64,000 nt of DNA from Phycisphaeraceae bacterium (GCA_040222855.1 JAVKCD010000025.1:1-64000), one strand, 5' to 3'. Numbered from the stretch's first letter, positions 27,013-36,121 are shown. Notes: generated by a model not told the origin, from the letters alone. Translations and numbers: made by a program.

Positions 27013-27570
27013 TTGAACATCCTCCTCATCCTTCTGGGTCTGGCCCTGCTCACCGCTGGCGGCGAGACACTCATTCGCGGGGCGTCCCGTCTCGCTGCGG
27101 CGGCCGGTATCCCGCCTCTGCTGGTCGGGCTCACCGTCGTGGCTTTCGGCACCAGTGCCCCCGAACTCGCCGTATCCATCAAGGCCGCACTCACCGGGCA
27201 GGCCGACCTCGCCCTCGGCAATGTGTTGGGCAGCAACATCTTCAACATCCTCGGTGTGCTCGGGATCGCGGCTGCCCTATCGCCCGCTGGTATCGCTGTT
27301 GCGCCTGCTGCCTTGAGCTCTGACATCCCCATCATGGTGGCTGTCGCCTTTGCCTGCCTGCCCATCTTCATCACCGCCGGACGCATTGACCGCTGGGAGG
27401 GTGCTCTCTTCCTGTTCTTCTATGCTGCCTACCTCACCTTTCTCATCCTGGCCGCAACCACCCATCCCGGTCTCAACGCCTTCATGTCCGCCATGGTTGG
27501 CTTTGTCATCCCTCTCGTCGTTATCACTCTTGCCCTCAGTCTGATCTACACGAGAACCCCACGATCGTGA
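27013..27570 (+). CDS. Half-length Ca2+/Na+ antiporter-like membrane protein
   Basis: 185 residues from a TTG start. It carries one clear alpha-repeat of the CaCA exchanger family (GLTVVAFGTSAPELAVSI, then ALGNVLGSNIFNILGV) and about five helices. Normal family members are about 320 residues with two inverted repeats; the second GTSxPE repeat is absent here. The frame stops cleanly and the next gene overlaps by 4 bp (GTGA), so no lost second half is visible downstream. It either acts as a dimer of single repeats or is a non-functional truncation. Confidence 0.75.
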   Translation: MNILLILLGLALLTAGGETLIRGASRLAAAAGIPPLLVGLTVVAFGTSAPELAVSIKAALTGQADLALGNVLGSNIFNILGVLGIAAALSPAGIAVAPAALSSDIPIMVAVAFACLPIFITAGRIDRWEGALFLFFYAAYLTFLILAATTHPGLNAFMSAMVGFVIPLVVITLALSLIYTRTPRS

Positions 27571-28228
27571 CCCAGCAGCCTCCGACCGAAGAACCATCCG
27601 AAGCGATCCGGAGCAAACATGCCCCGGTGGTCCCGCTTCATTCTGTCTTCGACGACCTAGATCAGTTCGTTGCGTCGCGGAACGGGCAGGACGTCACCTT
27701 GGCTGACGTGGAGAACGCACTTCGCGGGCGCTGGGCCGCCGTTCTGATCCTTGTGCTCTCTATGCCTTTTATCTTTCCGATTCCCATCCCGCTGCTCGCC
27801 ACTGTCTGTGGGCTTCCGATGTTCGCGATCGGTCTACGGCTTCTGCTTGCCCGGGAACCGCGACTCCCGGCATATGCCTACCGGCACCAACTCAGCGCAA
27901 ACACACTGTCCCGCATCGCCTCGGGACTCCGACGCTTGCTCACCCCTCTGGCGTGGCTCTACCTGCCTCGATTGGCCCCGCTCTTCTGGCCCATCGCCTG
28001 GCGAATGACCGGTCTCTCCATCGCCATGGCGGCCCTGATGCTGAGTCTTCCCCTGCCCATCCCGTTCGCAAACATGATCCCCGCCCTGCCCTCATCCAGT
28101 TCGCCGCAGGACTGCTCCAGCGGGACGGGCTCGCCATACTGCTCGGCCATATCCTGACTGTTGCTGGCTTCGCTTACCTGTACTGGATCTCCGAAACCGT
28201 GCTTCAACTTCTAAAGTCATTTTTCTGA
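27567..28228 (+). pseudogene. ExoD-family membrane protein, frameshifted near its 3' end
   Basis: Residues 1 to about 174 match the exopolysaccharide synthesis ExoD family (FDDLDQFVA, VTLADVENALRGRWAAVLIL, FPIPIPLLATVCGLPMFAIG, LPLPIPFANMIPAL). At about 28089-28091 the frame changes: the expected C-terminal membrane segment continues in another frame (LIQFAAGLLQRDGLAILLGH and onward) to a stop at 28228. One missing base explains it. Unshifted translation would end at 28157 with an unrelated Ser-rich tail. It could be a true mutation or a sequencing error. The role of the family in bacteria is poorly defined (polysaccharide or membrane homeostasis). Confidence 0.75.
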
Positions 28229-28400
28229 ACACAGTGGGGATACTGCCTCTGGTACTGCTTTGGGGCGTCCACCGTGATCAACCACTTTGTCGACTCTAAA
28301 AAGCTGTTCTACGTAGGGTTGAAATCCGTTAATGAACCAAGTGCGGAGCTCGGCAGAAATCGTCCCGTGCTTGCCTGCGGATCATCCTAAGATAGGGCTC

Positions 28401-29195
28401 ATGAATCAATCCCAGAGACTCGAGAACCAGAAACTTTATTGCGCGGCCGTGGGCCCGCTGACGATCTGGCTGCGGCGGGAAGGTGAGGAGTTATTCGTTG
28501 CCACGGAGCGTGATGCCGACGAGTCGCTTAGGCATCGTGACGAGCCACTGGTTATCGATGACTCGGAGCCACCCACGAATTCCGCGGCGATGGCCTGGGA
28601 CCGTTACATCCTGGCGTCGAATTCGCAGGAGATCAGTCTCCGGTACCTTTTGCCAGATCGCCCGCTTGTCGCGCGTCCTGAATCGATGCTGGTCCTGCCG
28701 CCTGGGAGACATGCCACGTTTTACTTCGGTATTCCTCTCCGGATCGCGGTTATCGAGGTCACGTCCACACCTGTGACACTGACAGAGTTGCCCACGATCG
28801 TCCTGTCGAATATCTGGTTCGGCGATCCGATGCAGGGGGAGTTGTGCTACTCGCTCATGACCCGAGCCAGGCGCGATGTCGATCTTTCCGAACGGCGTCC
28901 GTATCGGGCGATTTGTACGCTTGAAATCCGTAACGAGTCAGATGAGCCGATCAAGGTCCAACGGCTGCGAGTGGACGGCCCCAATCTCGACCTCTTTGAG
29001 GGCGAGGGTCAAGTCTGGACCAATCGTGTTGTTGCCCGATTCAGGAGCCAGGAGCAGGGAAGTGAGGTGGAGGTTGTTTCATCTGCACCGAAGTCGGGCG
29101 TCCGCAAGATCGTGCCGGCGCGTGAACCGGTGGCTGGGAGTGTCGTGTCAAGGGTTCTGGGGATGTTCCGACGAGAGGAGTCTATTGACGCATGA
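28401..29195 (+). CDS. DUF432 family protein
   Basis: About 264 residues from ATG 28401 (MNQSQRLENQKLYCAAVGPL); an upstream in-frame ATG at 28332 is possible but adds an unconserved extension. All-beta character, with segments such as LLPDRPLVARPESMLVLPPG, VEVTSTPVTLTELPTI-like strands and IWFGDPMQGELCYSLMT. The stop overlaps the start of the MscS channel (ATGA), the pairing typically seen for DUF432. That suggests a cytoplasmic accessory or regulator of the channel. Its biochemical role has not been established. Confidence 0.8.
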   Translation: MNQSQRLENQKLYCAAVGPLTIWLRREGEELFVATERDADESLRHRDEPLVIDDSEPPTNSAAMAWDRYILASNSQEISLRYLLPDRPLVARPESMLVLPPGRHATFYFGIPLRIAVIEVTSTPVTLTELPTIVLSNIWFGDPMQGELCYSLMTRARRDVDLSERRPYRAICTLEIRNESDEPIKVQRLRVDGPNLDLFEGEGQVWTNRVVARFRSQEQGSEVEVVSSAPKSGVRKIVPAREPVAGSVVSRVLGMFRREESIDA

Positions 29196-30085
29196 TGCTC
29201 GCTGCCCTTATTGAATGGCCGGCACTCAGGGAGTACGCACTTCAGAATCTCGAGACGATTATTCGTGTCCTGATACTGCTCTTTATCGGCTTGCCGGCTG
29301 TCTGGTTCGTCTCTAGGACTGTCGGAAGAGCGCTGGAGAGGCGAACGACCGCACAAGCCGGGATGGTCGTCCGCAAAGTCATGCTGTACGTGGGGGTGTT
29401 GATCATTGGTCTTTCAATAGCAAGGCAGTGCGGGATCCCCCTCACCCCACTTCTTGGTGCGGCCGGGATTGTTGGTGTCGCTGTGGGATTTGCATCACAA
29501 ACTTCCGTCTCCAATATTATCTCGGGCCTCTTTCTGATCGCAGAGAAGCCATTCGCTGTTGGAGACGTGGTCAAGATCGGACCGACCACTGGCCTTGTCC
29601 TGTCTATTGATCTGCTGTCACTCAAGATCCGGACCTTCGACAACCAATATGTCAGGATCCCAAATGAGATGCTGATGAAGACAGAGGTGACCAACATTAC
29701 CCGCTTCCCAATACGGCGCGTCGACTTCACCATTTCGGTTGCCTATCGCGAGGATCTCGAACGCGTCAAGAGCATCCTGCTTGACCTTGCAAAGCAGCAT
29801 CCTCAGGTGTTAGACGAGCCCGATCCGCTGGTGCTACTCACGAACTACAACAACTCCGGCATCGATTTCCTGTTTGCCGTCTGGTGTGTCAAATCTGACT
29901 TCTTTGAGATCCGCAAGACCTTGATACCCTCCATCAAGAAGCGATTTGATGAAGAAGGGGTTGAGATTCCCTTCCCTCATATCAGTTTGTACGCTGGATC
30001 TGGAACCGAAGCCTTGCCCATACGACTCGTCAACGAGGAGCCGGCTCTGGATTCTGCGATGCCTGCTGACCCATCCAAAACCTGA
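29192..30085 (+). CDS. Small-conductance mechanosensitive channel (MscS family)
   Basis: 297 residues. Transmembrane helices lie at about 23-45, 68-88 and 92-125. The pore helix region is LLGAAGIVGVAVGFASQTSVSNIISGLFLIAEKPFAVGD-like; the hallmark VGFASQ...NIISGLFL is followed by VGDVVKI, the beta-domain start. A C-terminal alpha/beta domain completes the channel. It would open under membrane tension and release solutes during hypo-osmotic shock. Translational coupling to DUF432 suggests the two act together. Confidence 0.92.
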   Translation: MMLAALIEWPALREYALQNLETIIRVLILLFIGLPAVWFVSRTVGRALERRTTAQAGMVVRKVMLYVGVLIIGLSIARQCGIPLTPLLGAAGIVGVAVGFASQTSVSNIISGLFLIAEKPFAVGDVVKIGPTTGLVLSIDLLSLKIRTFDNQYVRIPNEMLMKTEVTNITRFPIRRVDFTISVAYREDLERVKSILLDLAKQHPQVLDEPDPLVLLTNYNNSGIDFLFAVWCVKSDFFEIRKTLIPSIKKRFDEEGVEIPFPHISLYAGSGTEALPIRLVNEEPALDSAMPADPSKT

Positions 30086-30141
30086 TTTCAACGGCACCAA
30101 TCGTGTTGGCATGAACCAATCCCGCCTGTTTGGAGAACACA

Positions 30142-30400
30142 ATGAGAACCGCAGTCTTCTCGGCGAGGCCTTATGACCGTCGGTCTCTAAATTATGCCAA
30201 CGAACAAGCCGGTAGTCCGCACAGTTTTGACTTCCTCGATGATCTCGACTCGGGGAGCCTGACCGGCTCACGCCTCGCTCAGCCGCACTCGCCTCTGGAT
30301 ACGAGGCTGCTTGCGTCTTTACCAACGACGATCTGGGACGCGAGACGCTCACGATACTCGCAGAAGGGGGCTGTCAGACGTGCGCCTCTCCCCGGATCCT
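30142..30400 (+). pseudogene. Relic of D-lactate dehydrogenase N-terminus
   Basis: The frame opens at ATG 30142 behind GGAGAA with MRTAVFSARPYDRRSLNYAN, a typical 2-hydroxyacid (D-lactate) dehydrogenase start. Near 30250-30265 homology moves to another frame: LTPRSAALASGYEAACVFTN then DDLGRETLTILAEGG. It fades near 30400. The NAD-binding and catalytic regions (about 230 residues) are absent. So at least one frameshift and a large 3' loss have occurred. Confidence 0.7.
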
Positions 30401-31037
30401 GATCCACAGATGATGCTCGTATAGCGGAGAGCGTGGGATTAGAACTACTGGTAGGGGCTAGAGCTTTCTTATCGCGACATCATTCTGCGCGCATCGCGGA
30501 TCCAACTAGAGTTGAACTCAAGATCCGAACCCTCGGTCGGCGAGGATGATCAAAAACGTAACCTCGAATTCGGCCACAGAGACACTCGGGCCTTTTGGCC
30601 ATTCCAAGCACAGGCCCACCCAGCCATAGAAGTCGGAGACCCCGAAAGTCACCGGGTTATCGCCGGTTTTCCTGATATAAATCCTTGTTTTTACTACACT
30701 TAGAGCAAGCGGTGTGAGAATCGAGATACGTCAAAGCGTCTCTGTCGGGGGCTGTTGGCGGCAGAAAACGGCCTAGATGATGTCCGAAATGTCTGCCTGC
30801 TGAACCCCCATATCAGCGTAAACCCTTATATGGCAGTCGGATAAGTCTGTCCGGGGCCGCATTACCTGACACTCGTTCTGCGCCCTCGTCGTACAGTATT
30901 GAGGCACGGGTGCCTGTGCATCGAGATAGCGAGCTGTTACCGAAGCAAGGTGCAGCTAAGCACCACTCACGGCCAGTAAAGGCGGACACCAAGACCCAGG
31001 TGTTGCTAGTTCAGCTGCGTCTGGTGAACAAGCTGCC
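30401..31037. other. Gene-free stretch
   Basis: No credible reading frame, RNA gene or repeat is visible here. Base composition is lower in GC than the surroundings around 30660-30720. It separates the dehydrogenase relic from a transposase tail and is most simply read as decayed sequence. Confidence 0.5.
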
Positions 31038-31354
31038 ATGCGCTGCTCCCGTCCTCGGTACCAGTCTTGGGTTGAGTCTTCGAGCTTCTGCGATGCTTAC
31101 GCCACGTGGCACAATCTCTTCCGGCCGCATGCAGCGCTGGGTACGTTGACGCCAAGCGAAGCGGCCATCGGAGCCTCGCTTCCAAAAGCGCTTCGATACA
31201 CGGAGGCAGGTGAGATCGAACCCTTGATCAGGGTTGAAAGACGATGCGTTCGTGGAGACCTGAAACTGCACTTCCCAGACATCCGAGTGAGACCTAAATG
31301 GTCCTTGCGGCCTGAAATAGCTGCTGGCGGAGCACAACAATCTGCTGGACCCCC
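31038..31354 (+). pseudogene. Transposase 3' fragment (tail copy 6) joined to a palindrome-module piece
   Basis: 31038-31086 is the reverse complement of 20340-20387 (one difference seen in GCGCTGCTCCCGTCCTC-G-GTACCAG). It is joined directly to transposase codons (YATWHNLFRPHAALG ... GEIEPLIRVERRCVRGD) and then to the element terminus GGCGGAGCACAACAATCTGC with TGGACCCCCGCT. The frame lacks the catalytic domain. The abrupt junction at about 31087-31100 shows a rearranged composite. Confidence 0.75.
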
Positions 31355-31392
31355 GCTGTTACGCAGCGATCACGTCAACCTAGCTGAGACAG

Positions 31393-32862
31393 TTACTTTC
31401 CGCTACTTCCCACGAGATGATCTAGCAGGTGATCCAACGATACGCTTGCGATCATGGACGATCGATCACTGACCGCGAAGGGTACAATCAACTCTCGGTT
31501 GTGGATTATTGAGCCGCAGCTATAGACCACATTGGGCACATAGCCTTCGCGTTCGGTGCCTACTGGCGTTATCAGGGGTGTGCTTAGTCTGCCGATCACT
31601 TTTGTTGGATCGTGCAGATCGAGCAGAGCGGCACCGATACAGTATTTACGCATCGGGCCGACGCCGTGGGTTATGACCAACCACCCTGCTTCGGTCTCAA
31701 GTGGTGACCCGCAGTTCCCGATTTTTATCGATTCCCAGGTCTCACTCGGTCGAAGAATCACACGGGGATCGCTCCACTGGTGAGGGTTATCTGACATCAT
31801 GAGGTGAATGTTCTCGTCGTCCTGGCGTGAGAGCATCGCGAAACGACCATCGATCCGTCTCGGGAAGAGCGCCATTCCTTTGTTCTGGATCGCCGATCCA
31901 CCCAGCGTCAGCATCCTGAAGTGACAGAAATCTTCTGTGCGAATCAGCTGCGGTAGGATTGTCTGTCCGTTGTAGGCCGTGTAGGTCGCGTAGTAGACCA
32001 CGCTGCCATCATCATCCTGGAAGCGGACAAATCGAGCATCTTCAATGCCGTTCGTCTCATTCGGTGATACGGGGAAGATAATGCGCTCACTCATGGCGAG
32101 CTCGGGAGCAAACTCTAACTCGTAGTTCGAGTCCGCGAGCCATTGGACGTGGTCCAGCGTCAGCGTCAGCTCCGGCGTAACTCGACCGATTTCACGACGC
32201 ATCGCTTCAACACTATTTGTGAGATCACGCCTTGTGAAGCTCTCTGCAAGCGGCCCGAGCACGGCTTCCATGTGGGGCTCATCAAGTCCCATCTCATGCA
32301 GCCGACGCCAGAATCGAGTCTTGTCATACCGAGGATCAAGAACAAGCTTCGGGGCGCTTACGAACCTGGATACATCATCGAGAGAGATACTCCCGTCTGC
32401 TGTAATGCTGCCCGCCCTGAACTCGATTGATGAGATATGCCCCTCGCCGGTTGCGCGGAGACTCATGATGAAGCGTTGTTCGCCGGGTGCAGTGCCGCTC
32501 TGATCCGGGTGCCGCACGATCGATGGATTGAAAATAGCTGCTGACTCGAGAGCATATTCGCCCGAGAACATCGCGCCGATCAATAGCCTCAGTTCTCGCG
32601 ACAGAGGGCGATGCGTAAACAGATACGGCACGATTCTATCGAAGTGCTGGTGTAGCTTCCCCTCAATATCGAGATGGCGGCCGTCGAACTCGAGCAGGAC
32701 ACTGGCCAGGTGGGCAGCGACCTCCTCGTCTGTCAGCGCCAGCGTACGGCCAAGGATTGCGGTGATTCGGTCTCTTCCCGATGGTATAAACGGCCTGAGA
32801 ATTACCCGGGCACTCTCAGGGAGTACTGTCAGATCATGGCGTCTGATTCTGATCATACTCAT
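31393..32862 (-). CDS. GH130-like glycoside phosphorylase/hydrolase
   Basis: 489 residues with a five-bladed propeller of the GH130 type. Motifs include SAAIFNPSIVRHPD, GIEDARFVRFQDDDG, QNKGMALFPRRIDG and VITHGVGPMRKYCIGAALLD. An N-terminal extension of about 100 residues is present. GH130 enzymes phosphorolyse or hydrolyse beta-mannosides. The stop of the glycosyltransferase upstream overlaps this gene's start (4 bp), so the two form one operon. A coupled glycan build/trim role is likely but unproven. Confidence 0.85.
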   Translation of the reverse strand: MSMIRIRRHDLTVLPESARVILRPFIPSGRDRITAILGRTLALTDEEVAAHLASVLLEFDGRHLDIEGKLHQHFDRIVPYLFTHRPLSRELRLLIGAMFSGEYALESAAIFNPSIVRHPDQSGTAPGEQRFIMSLRATGEGHISSIEFRAGSITADGSISLDDVSRFVSAPKLVLDPRYDKTRFWRRLHEMGLDEPHMEAVLGPLAESFTRRDLTNSVEAMRREIGRVTPELTLTLDHVQWLADSNYELEFAPELAMSERIIFPVSPNETNGIEDARFVRFQDDDGSVVYYATYTAYNGQTILPQLIRTEDFCHFRMLTLGGSAIQNKGMALFPRRIDGRFAMLSRQDDENIHLMMSDNPHQWSDPRVILRPSETWESIKIGNCGSPLETEAGWLVITHGVGPMRKYCIGAALLDLHDPTKVIGRLSTPLITPVGTEREGYVPNVVYSCGSIIHNRELIVPFAVSDRSSMIASVSLDHLLDHLVGSSGK

Positions 32863-35150
32863 GAAGACCCGTCGGCGTAGTTGGGGGTGAGGCTTCTTGA
32901 GGCCTGCATGTCGGCGAGTGAAAGATGGAACGCAAAAGTCGACTCTGCACCCTGATTCTCACTCACCCCGTCAGCGTGAAGACCATCGCCACAGCCGCCT
33001 GTCTCGAAAACAAACAGCGGTGTTCCCAGATCATTTCGCCCTAAGAACCACTCAAACGCGCGTCGTGCTTCGCGTAACCACATCTTGTCGCCGGTGACTC
33101 GGTGGGCCTCAAGACAGGCGGCCACCATCGCCTGAGCCTCGACAGGCTGTTGATCGAAGACCGCGGGAGACTCGCCGCGTGGATAGAAACCGTTGTTGCC
33201 GATCGGGCGGAAGCATCCTTCGCTCGTCGTCTGGATCGATACCAGCCAACGCAGAACTTTAAGAGCGATCTCTACTGCACGCGGGGTGGGATTCGAACGC
33301 TGTCCAAGCAAGAGGGCTTGGCAGAGTCGTGCATTCTCGTATGTTACGACCGGCTCAAACCATGGCCAGTCGGGAGTGGAATAATGCTCCCACAGGACGA
33401 GCAATCTCTCTTTGAGTAGATATCGCATGTCGATCGCGGCTCTGTCTTGCGGTAGGTGACAGAGATACTCATCGATACCAATAAGCGCGAAGGCCCAAGC
33501 GCGAGGGGATGAGAACTCCGCTACTACCGGTAGGCCACGACGAAACAGGCGGTCGCAGAGTCTTCTGCGGCCGGTGTCTCGACAACGATTGGCTCCCGTG
33601 CCCATCGCCCAGAGTGCTCTTGCGTGGCTGTCTTCGCTGCCTACTTCCTCTAACCATAGCCTGCTGTGACTCATGAAGTTAAGGCATCGCCCGTTCCCCG
33701 AGGTCATCGCATTGGCGAGGAAAGCCAGATAGGTTGTTTCGAGTTGTGCTGTGACACTCAATGATATCAACGGTGCCTGCTCCTCGATCATGCAGCACAA
33801 GACCAGACCTCTTGCGTTGTCGTCGGTGCAGTAGCCTTCAGTAAAGTTGGGAACGTTGAGGATCGCGTGCTGAAAGATGCCCACTCCATCGGTCATACGG
33901 ATCACATGGTCGATGCGCTGCGCAGGCAGACTAAAAGGCCGACTGTTGAGCGTCCACGCAGCGAATGCGGCTCGTGGTTGTTCTCTCTGATCATGGCTGG
34001 CCTGGCGAAAGGTATCGAGATAGCGGTCGCCAACACACGGCCAGAGCATCGATCGGCCAACATCAAATGCTGCTTCCTGTATGGCCTTCATATTCTGCCT
34101 GTCATCAAGAAGCCCTGATACCGCTTCCGCAATCGCGGGCGCATCACGGAAAGGGACCAGGACGCCGCGGCCTTCTGCCAGCAGCTCTTTGGCATGCCAA
34201 TATGGTGTTGAAACCACCACTCTTCCCGAGCCGTACACGTAGGCGAGTGAGCCTGAGGTGATCTGCGATTCGTTGAGATATGGAGTCAGGTAGACATCGG
34301 CTGCACCAATAAACTGTCGAAGCTCGTCAATGGCCACAAATCGATTGTCGAAAATAACGTGATCGGCGACGCCAAGGTCTTCAGCGAGATGCTGTAGCCC
34401 CAGACGGTATTGCTCACCATCGCGCACGAGCAGTTGAGGGTGCGTTGCACCGAGAACGACGTACACCACGCTGGGGTGTCGACGAACAATACTCGGGAGG
34501 GCTTTGATGACGAACTCGATACCCTTGCCCGGGCCGATCAGTCCAAACGTGAAGAGCACATCGCGACCCGCCAGACCGAACTGTGCCTTGTACTCACTCG
34601 AGCCGCCCAGAGGCTGATCTGGAATACCGTGAGGAATGACATCAATCGTCTCTTGGGCGGCTCCGTAGATGTCTCGGAGGATTTCAGCGCCCTTATTCGC
34701 CATGACGACGATGCGGTCGCTTAGCTTCAGGAGTTCGAGGGTCACCCGGCGCTGATCTGCGTCAGGGTGATCGAGCACGGTGTGCATCGTTGTGACCACC
34801 GGCATACGCACCTCATGAAGCAACGCCAGGACGTGTTCTCCGGATACCCCGCCATAGATGCCAAACTCATGCTGGACGCAGAGAAGATCAACATTGTTGA
34901 AGTTCAAAAAGTCCGCAGCACTCCGATAGGATGCTAACTCTCTCTCCTGGATCTCAAACCGCACAAGGTCGGGGTACTGGTAGACCTGATGCCGGTCAGT
35001 CACGGCCACCACAAGGCACTCTGAACTGGGAGCCTGTGTTGATACTGCGGAGCACAGATCGTGCGTGAAGGTCGCGATCCCGCAGAGACGAGGTGGATAG
35101 TCGCCAAGAAATGCGATGGTACTGGGATCCGAATCGGGTGGGATCTTCAT
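32859..35150 (-). CDS. Family 4 glycosyltransferase with C-terminal alpha/alpha-barrel domain
   Basis: 763 residues. Positions 1 to about 380 are a GT-B fold: FLGDYPPRLCGIATFTHDL at the start, VLFTFGLIGPGKGIEFVIKA in the nucleotide-sugar domain and DVYLTPYLNESQITSGSLAY near the acceptor site. From about 400 a separate helical domain (MTDGVGIFQHAILNVPNFTE, YCTDDNARGLVLC, PDWPWFEPVVTYENARL) resembles the six-hairpin glycosidase-like domain found in this two-domain family. It is followed by the GH130-like gene. In many bacteria this GT4-GH130 pair sits with stress genes; the glycan it makes is not known. Confidence 0.88.
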   Translation of the reverse strand: MKIPPDSDPSTIAFLGDYPPRLCGIATFTHDLCSAVSTQAPSSECLVVAVTDRHQVYQYPDLVRFEIQERELASYRSAADFLNFNNVDLLCVQHEFGIYGGVSGEHVLALLHEVRMPVVTTMHTVLDHPDADQRRVTLELLKLSDRIVVMANKGAEILRDIYGAAQETIDVIPHGIPDQPLGGSSEYKAQFGLAGRDVLFTFGLIGPGKGIEFVIKALPSIVRRHPSVVYVVLGATHPQLLVRDGEQYRLGLQHLAEDLGVADHVIFDNRFVAIDELRQFIGAADVYLTPYLNESQITSGSLAYVYGSGRVVVSTPYWHAKELLAEGRGVLVPFRDAPAIAEAVSGLLDDRQNMKAIQEAAFDVGRSMLWPCVGDRYLDTFRQASHDQREQPRAAFAAWTLNSRPFSLPAQRIDHVIRMTDGVGIFQHAILNVPNFTEGYCTDDNARGLVLCCMIEEQAPLISLSVTAQLETTYLAFLANAMTSGNGRCLNFMSHSRLWLEEVGSEDSHARALWAMGTGANRCRDTGRRRLCDRLFRRGLPVVAEFSSPRAWAFALIGIDEYLCHLPQDRAAIDMRYLLKERLLVLWEHYSTPDWPWFEPVVTYENARLCQALLLGQRSNPTPRAVEIALKVLRWLVSIQTTSEGCFRPIGNNGFYPRGESPAVFDQQPVEAQAMVAACLEAHRVTGDKMWLREARRAFEWFLGRNDLGTPLFVFETGGCGDGLHADGVSENQGAESTFAFHLSLADMQASRSLTPNYADGSS

Positions 35151-35156
35151 CCAGGC

Positions 35157-35315
35157 TCATAGTCTTCCAAGAGCCATGAGAGCGATGAGCACCACGAGGA
35201 CGAGCCCGAGCCCTCCGCTTGGATAGTATCCCCATCCCCGACTGTGCCCCCAGTAGGGCATCGCTGCCGCGATGAGGAGGATCAGGGCCATCAGAAAAAT
35301 AAGGTTTTGCATCAT
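35157..35315 (-). CDS. DUF3309-like small membrane protein
   Basis: 52 residues from ATG 35315, with GGAAGGAA just upstream; a longer frame to 35363 lacks this site. Two hydrophobic helices flank the motif PYWGHSRGWGYYPSGGLG, which is the recognisable signature of these tiny bacterial proteins. They often occur with stress-response genes; function unknown. It lies 6 bp upstream of the glycosyltransferase gene and probably shares its transcript. Confidence 0.8.
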   Translation of the reverse strand: MMQNLIFLMALILLIAAAMPYWGHSRGWGYYPSGGLGLVLVVLIALMALGRL

Positions 35316-35369
35316 GATTCCTTCCGATTCAGAGTTTTGTTGATCAAGAGAAACAGTCGGCATGCCTAT

Positions 35370-35537
35370 TTATTGAAGGCGACGCGAACAACTCAACATC
35401 AGACGGCCAGAGCCGCCCCAGAAGGCCCCTTGCTTACCCCAGCACTTCATCCGGTCATCGCTGTTGTAGTAACCGACCACGTGTTCTTCGCTGTGCTGTT
35501 CCTTGCCGACGATCGAATCTTCTTCTTGATGCTTCAT
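35370..35537 (-). pseudogene. Truncated general-stress protein (glycine-zipper type)
   Basis: A 55-codon frame starts at ATG 35537 behind AAGGAC. Its core HVVGYYNSDDRMKCWGKQGA-FWGG matches the N-terminal half of a common general-stress protein family in which this motif leads into a hydrophobic glycine-rich helix. Here the sequence after FWGG changes to SGRLMLSCSRRLQ and stops, so the membrane segment is gone. Probably a remnant; the ribosome-binding site is intact, so a short peptide could still be made. Confidence 0.6.
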
Positions 35538-35654
35538 GTCAATAGTCCTTCATGTGATCAGGTTCATGGGTCAGGCAATCCATACTCTGCCGACATGCGG
35601 CCTGAAGCAGGTGCCCTGCGATAGCGGTAGCTATGTCTCTAATGGGCTTCTCGA

Positions 35655-35951
35655 CTATCTGGCCGATGAGCCAAACGCAGAGGGCAACGGGCCGCCGGTT
35701 CCCTGGGCGAGTTGGAGCTTCTTCTCTTCATGCCGCAGTTCGTGCTCGGCGTGCTCCCAGTTCTCCTGACAGTAGCCTTCCCGGCATCCGCTCTTCTCAT
35801 AGTTCGCATACGCACGCGACGCGATTTCATCGTGGCCGATGCCTCTGGGAGACGCGGGTCTCGAAGGGCTGGGGATGTTGGCTGATCGGACCGAACCGTC
35901 GCCGGACTTCGTGATGGATTCTGAGGCTTTATTTGATGTTGAACGATTCAT
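35655..35951 (-). CDS. DUF2934 domain protein
   Basis: 98 residues. A low-complexity Ser/Arg-rich N-terminus of about 38 residues precedes the DUF2934 core: DEIASRAYANYEKSGCREGY and ENWEHAEHELRHEEK. The family consists of small helical proteins frequently encoded with stress and osmotic genes, with no established activity. It is on the same strand as the truncated stress protein, DUF3309, GT4 and GH130 genes, consistent with a common stress regulon. Confidence 0.8.
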   Translation of the reverse strand: MNRSTSNKASESITKSGDGSVRSANIPSPSRPASPRGIGHDEIASRAYANYEKSGCREGYCQENWEHAEHELRHEEKKLQLAQGTGGPLPSAFGSSAR

Positions 35952-36121
35952 GGTTGGGCTCTTTCTGAATGGTTGAGGCGCGGTGTTGATGATTGAATAG
36001 CATTCCTCTGTGCGAACCTTTAATGGGTCCGATCAGAGGTCTGCACGTCGTGAGCTTGATGATGGAGACCAGCACGATCCTGCGTGCGAACTGCGGATCG
36101 TGTTGAAGGATCAGGGGTTGG

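Noticed and set aside
28080-28100. Programmed ribosomal frameshift in exoD
   Set aside because: No slippery heptamer or downstream stimulatory hairpin is apparent; mutation or sequencing error is simpler.
33285-33345. tRNA-like GGATTCGAAC string
   Set aside because: It lies within well-conserved codons of the glycosyltransferase and no cloverleaf can be drawn around it.
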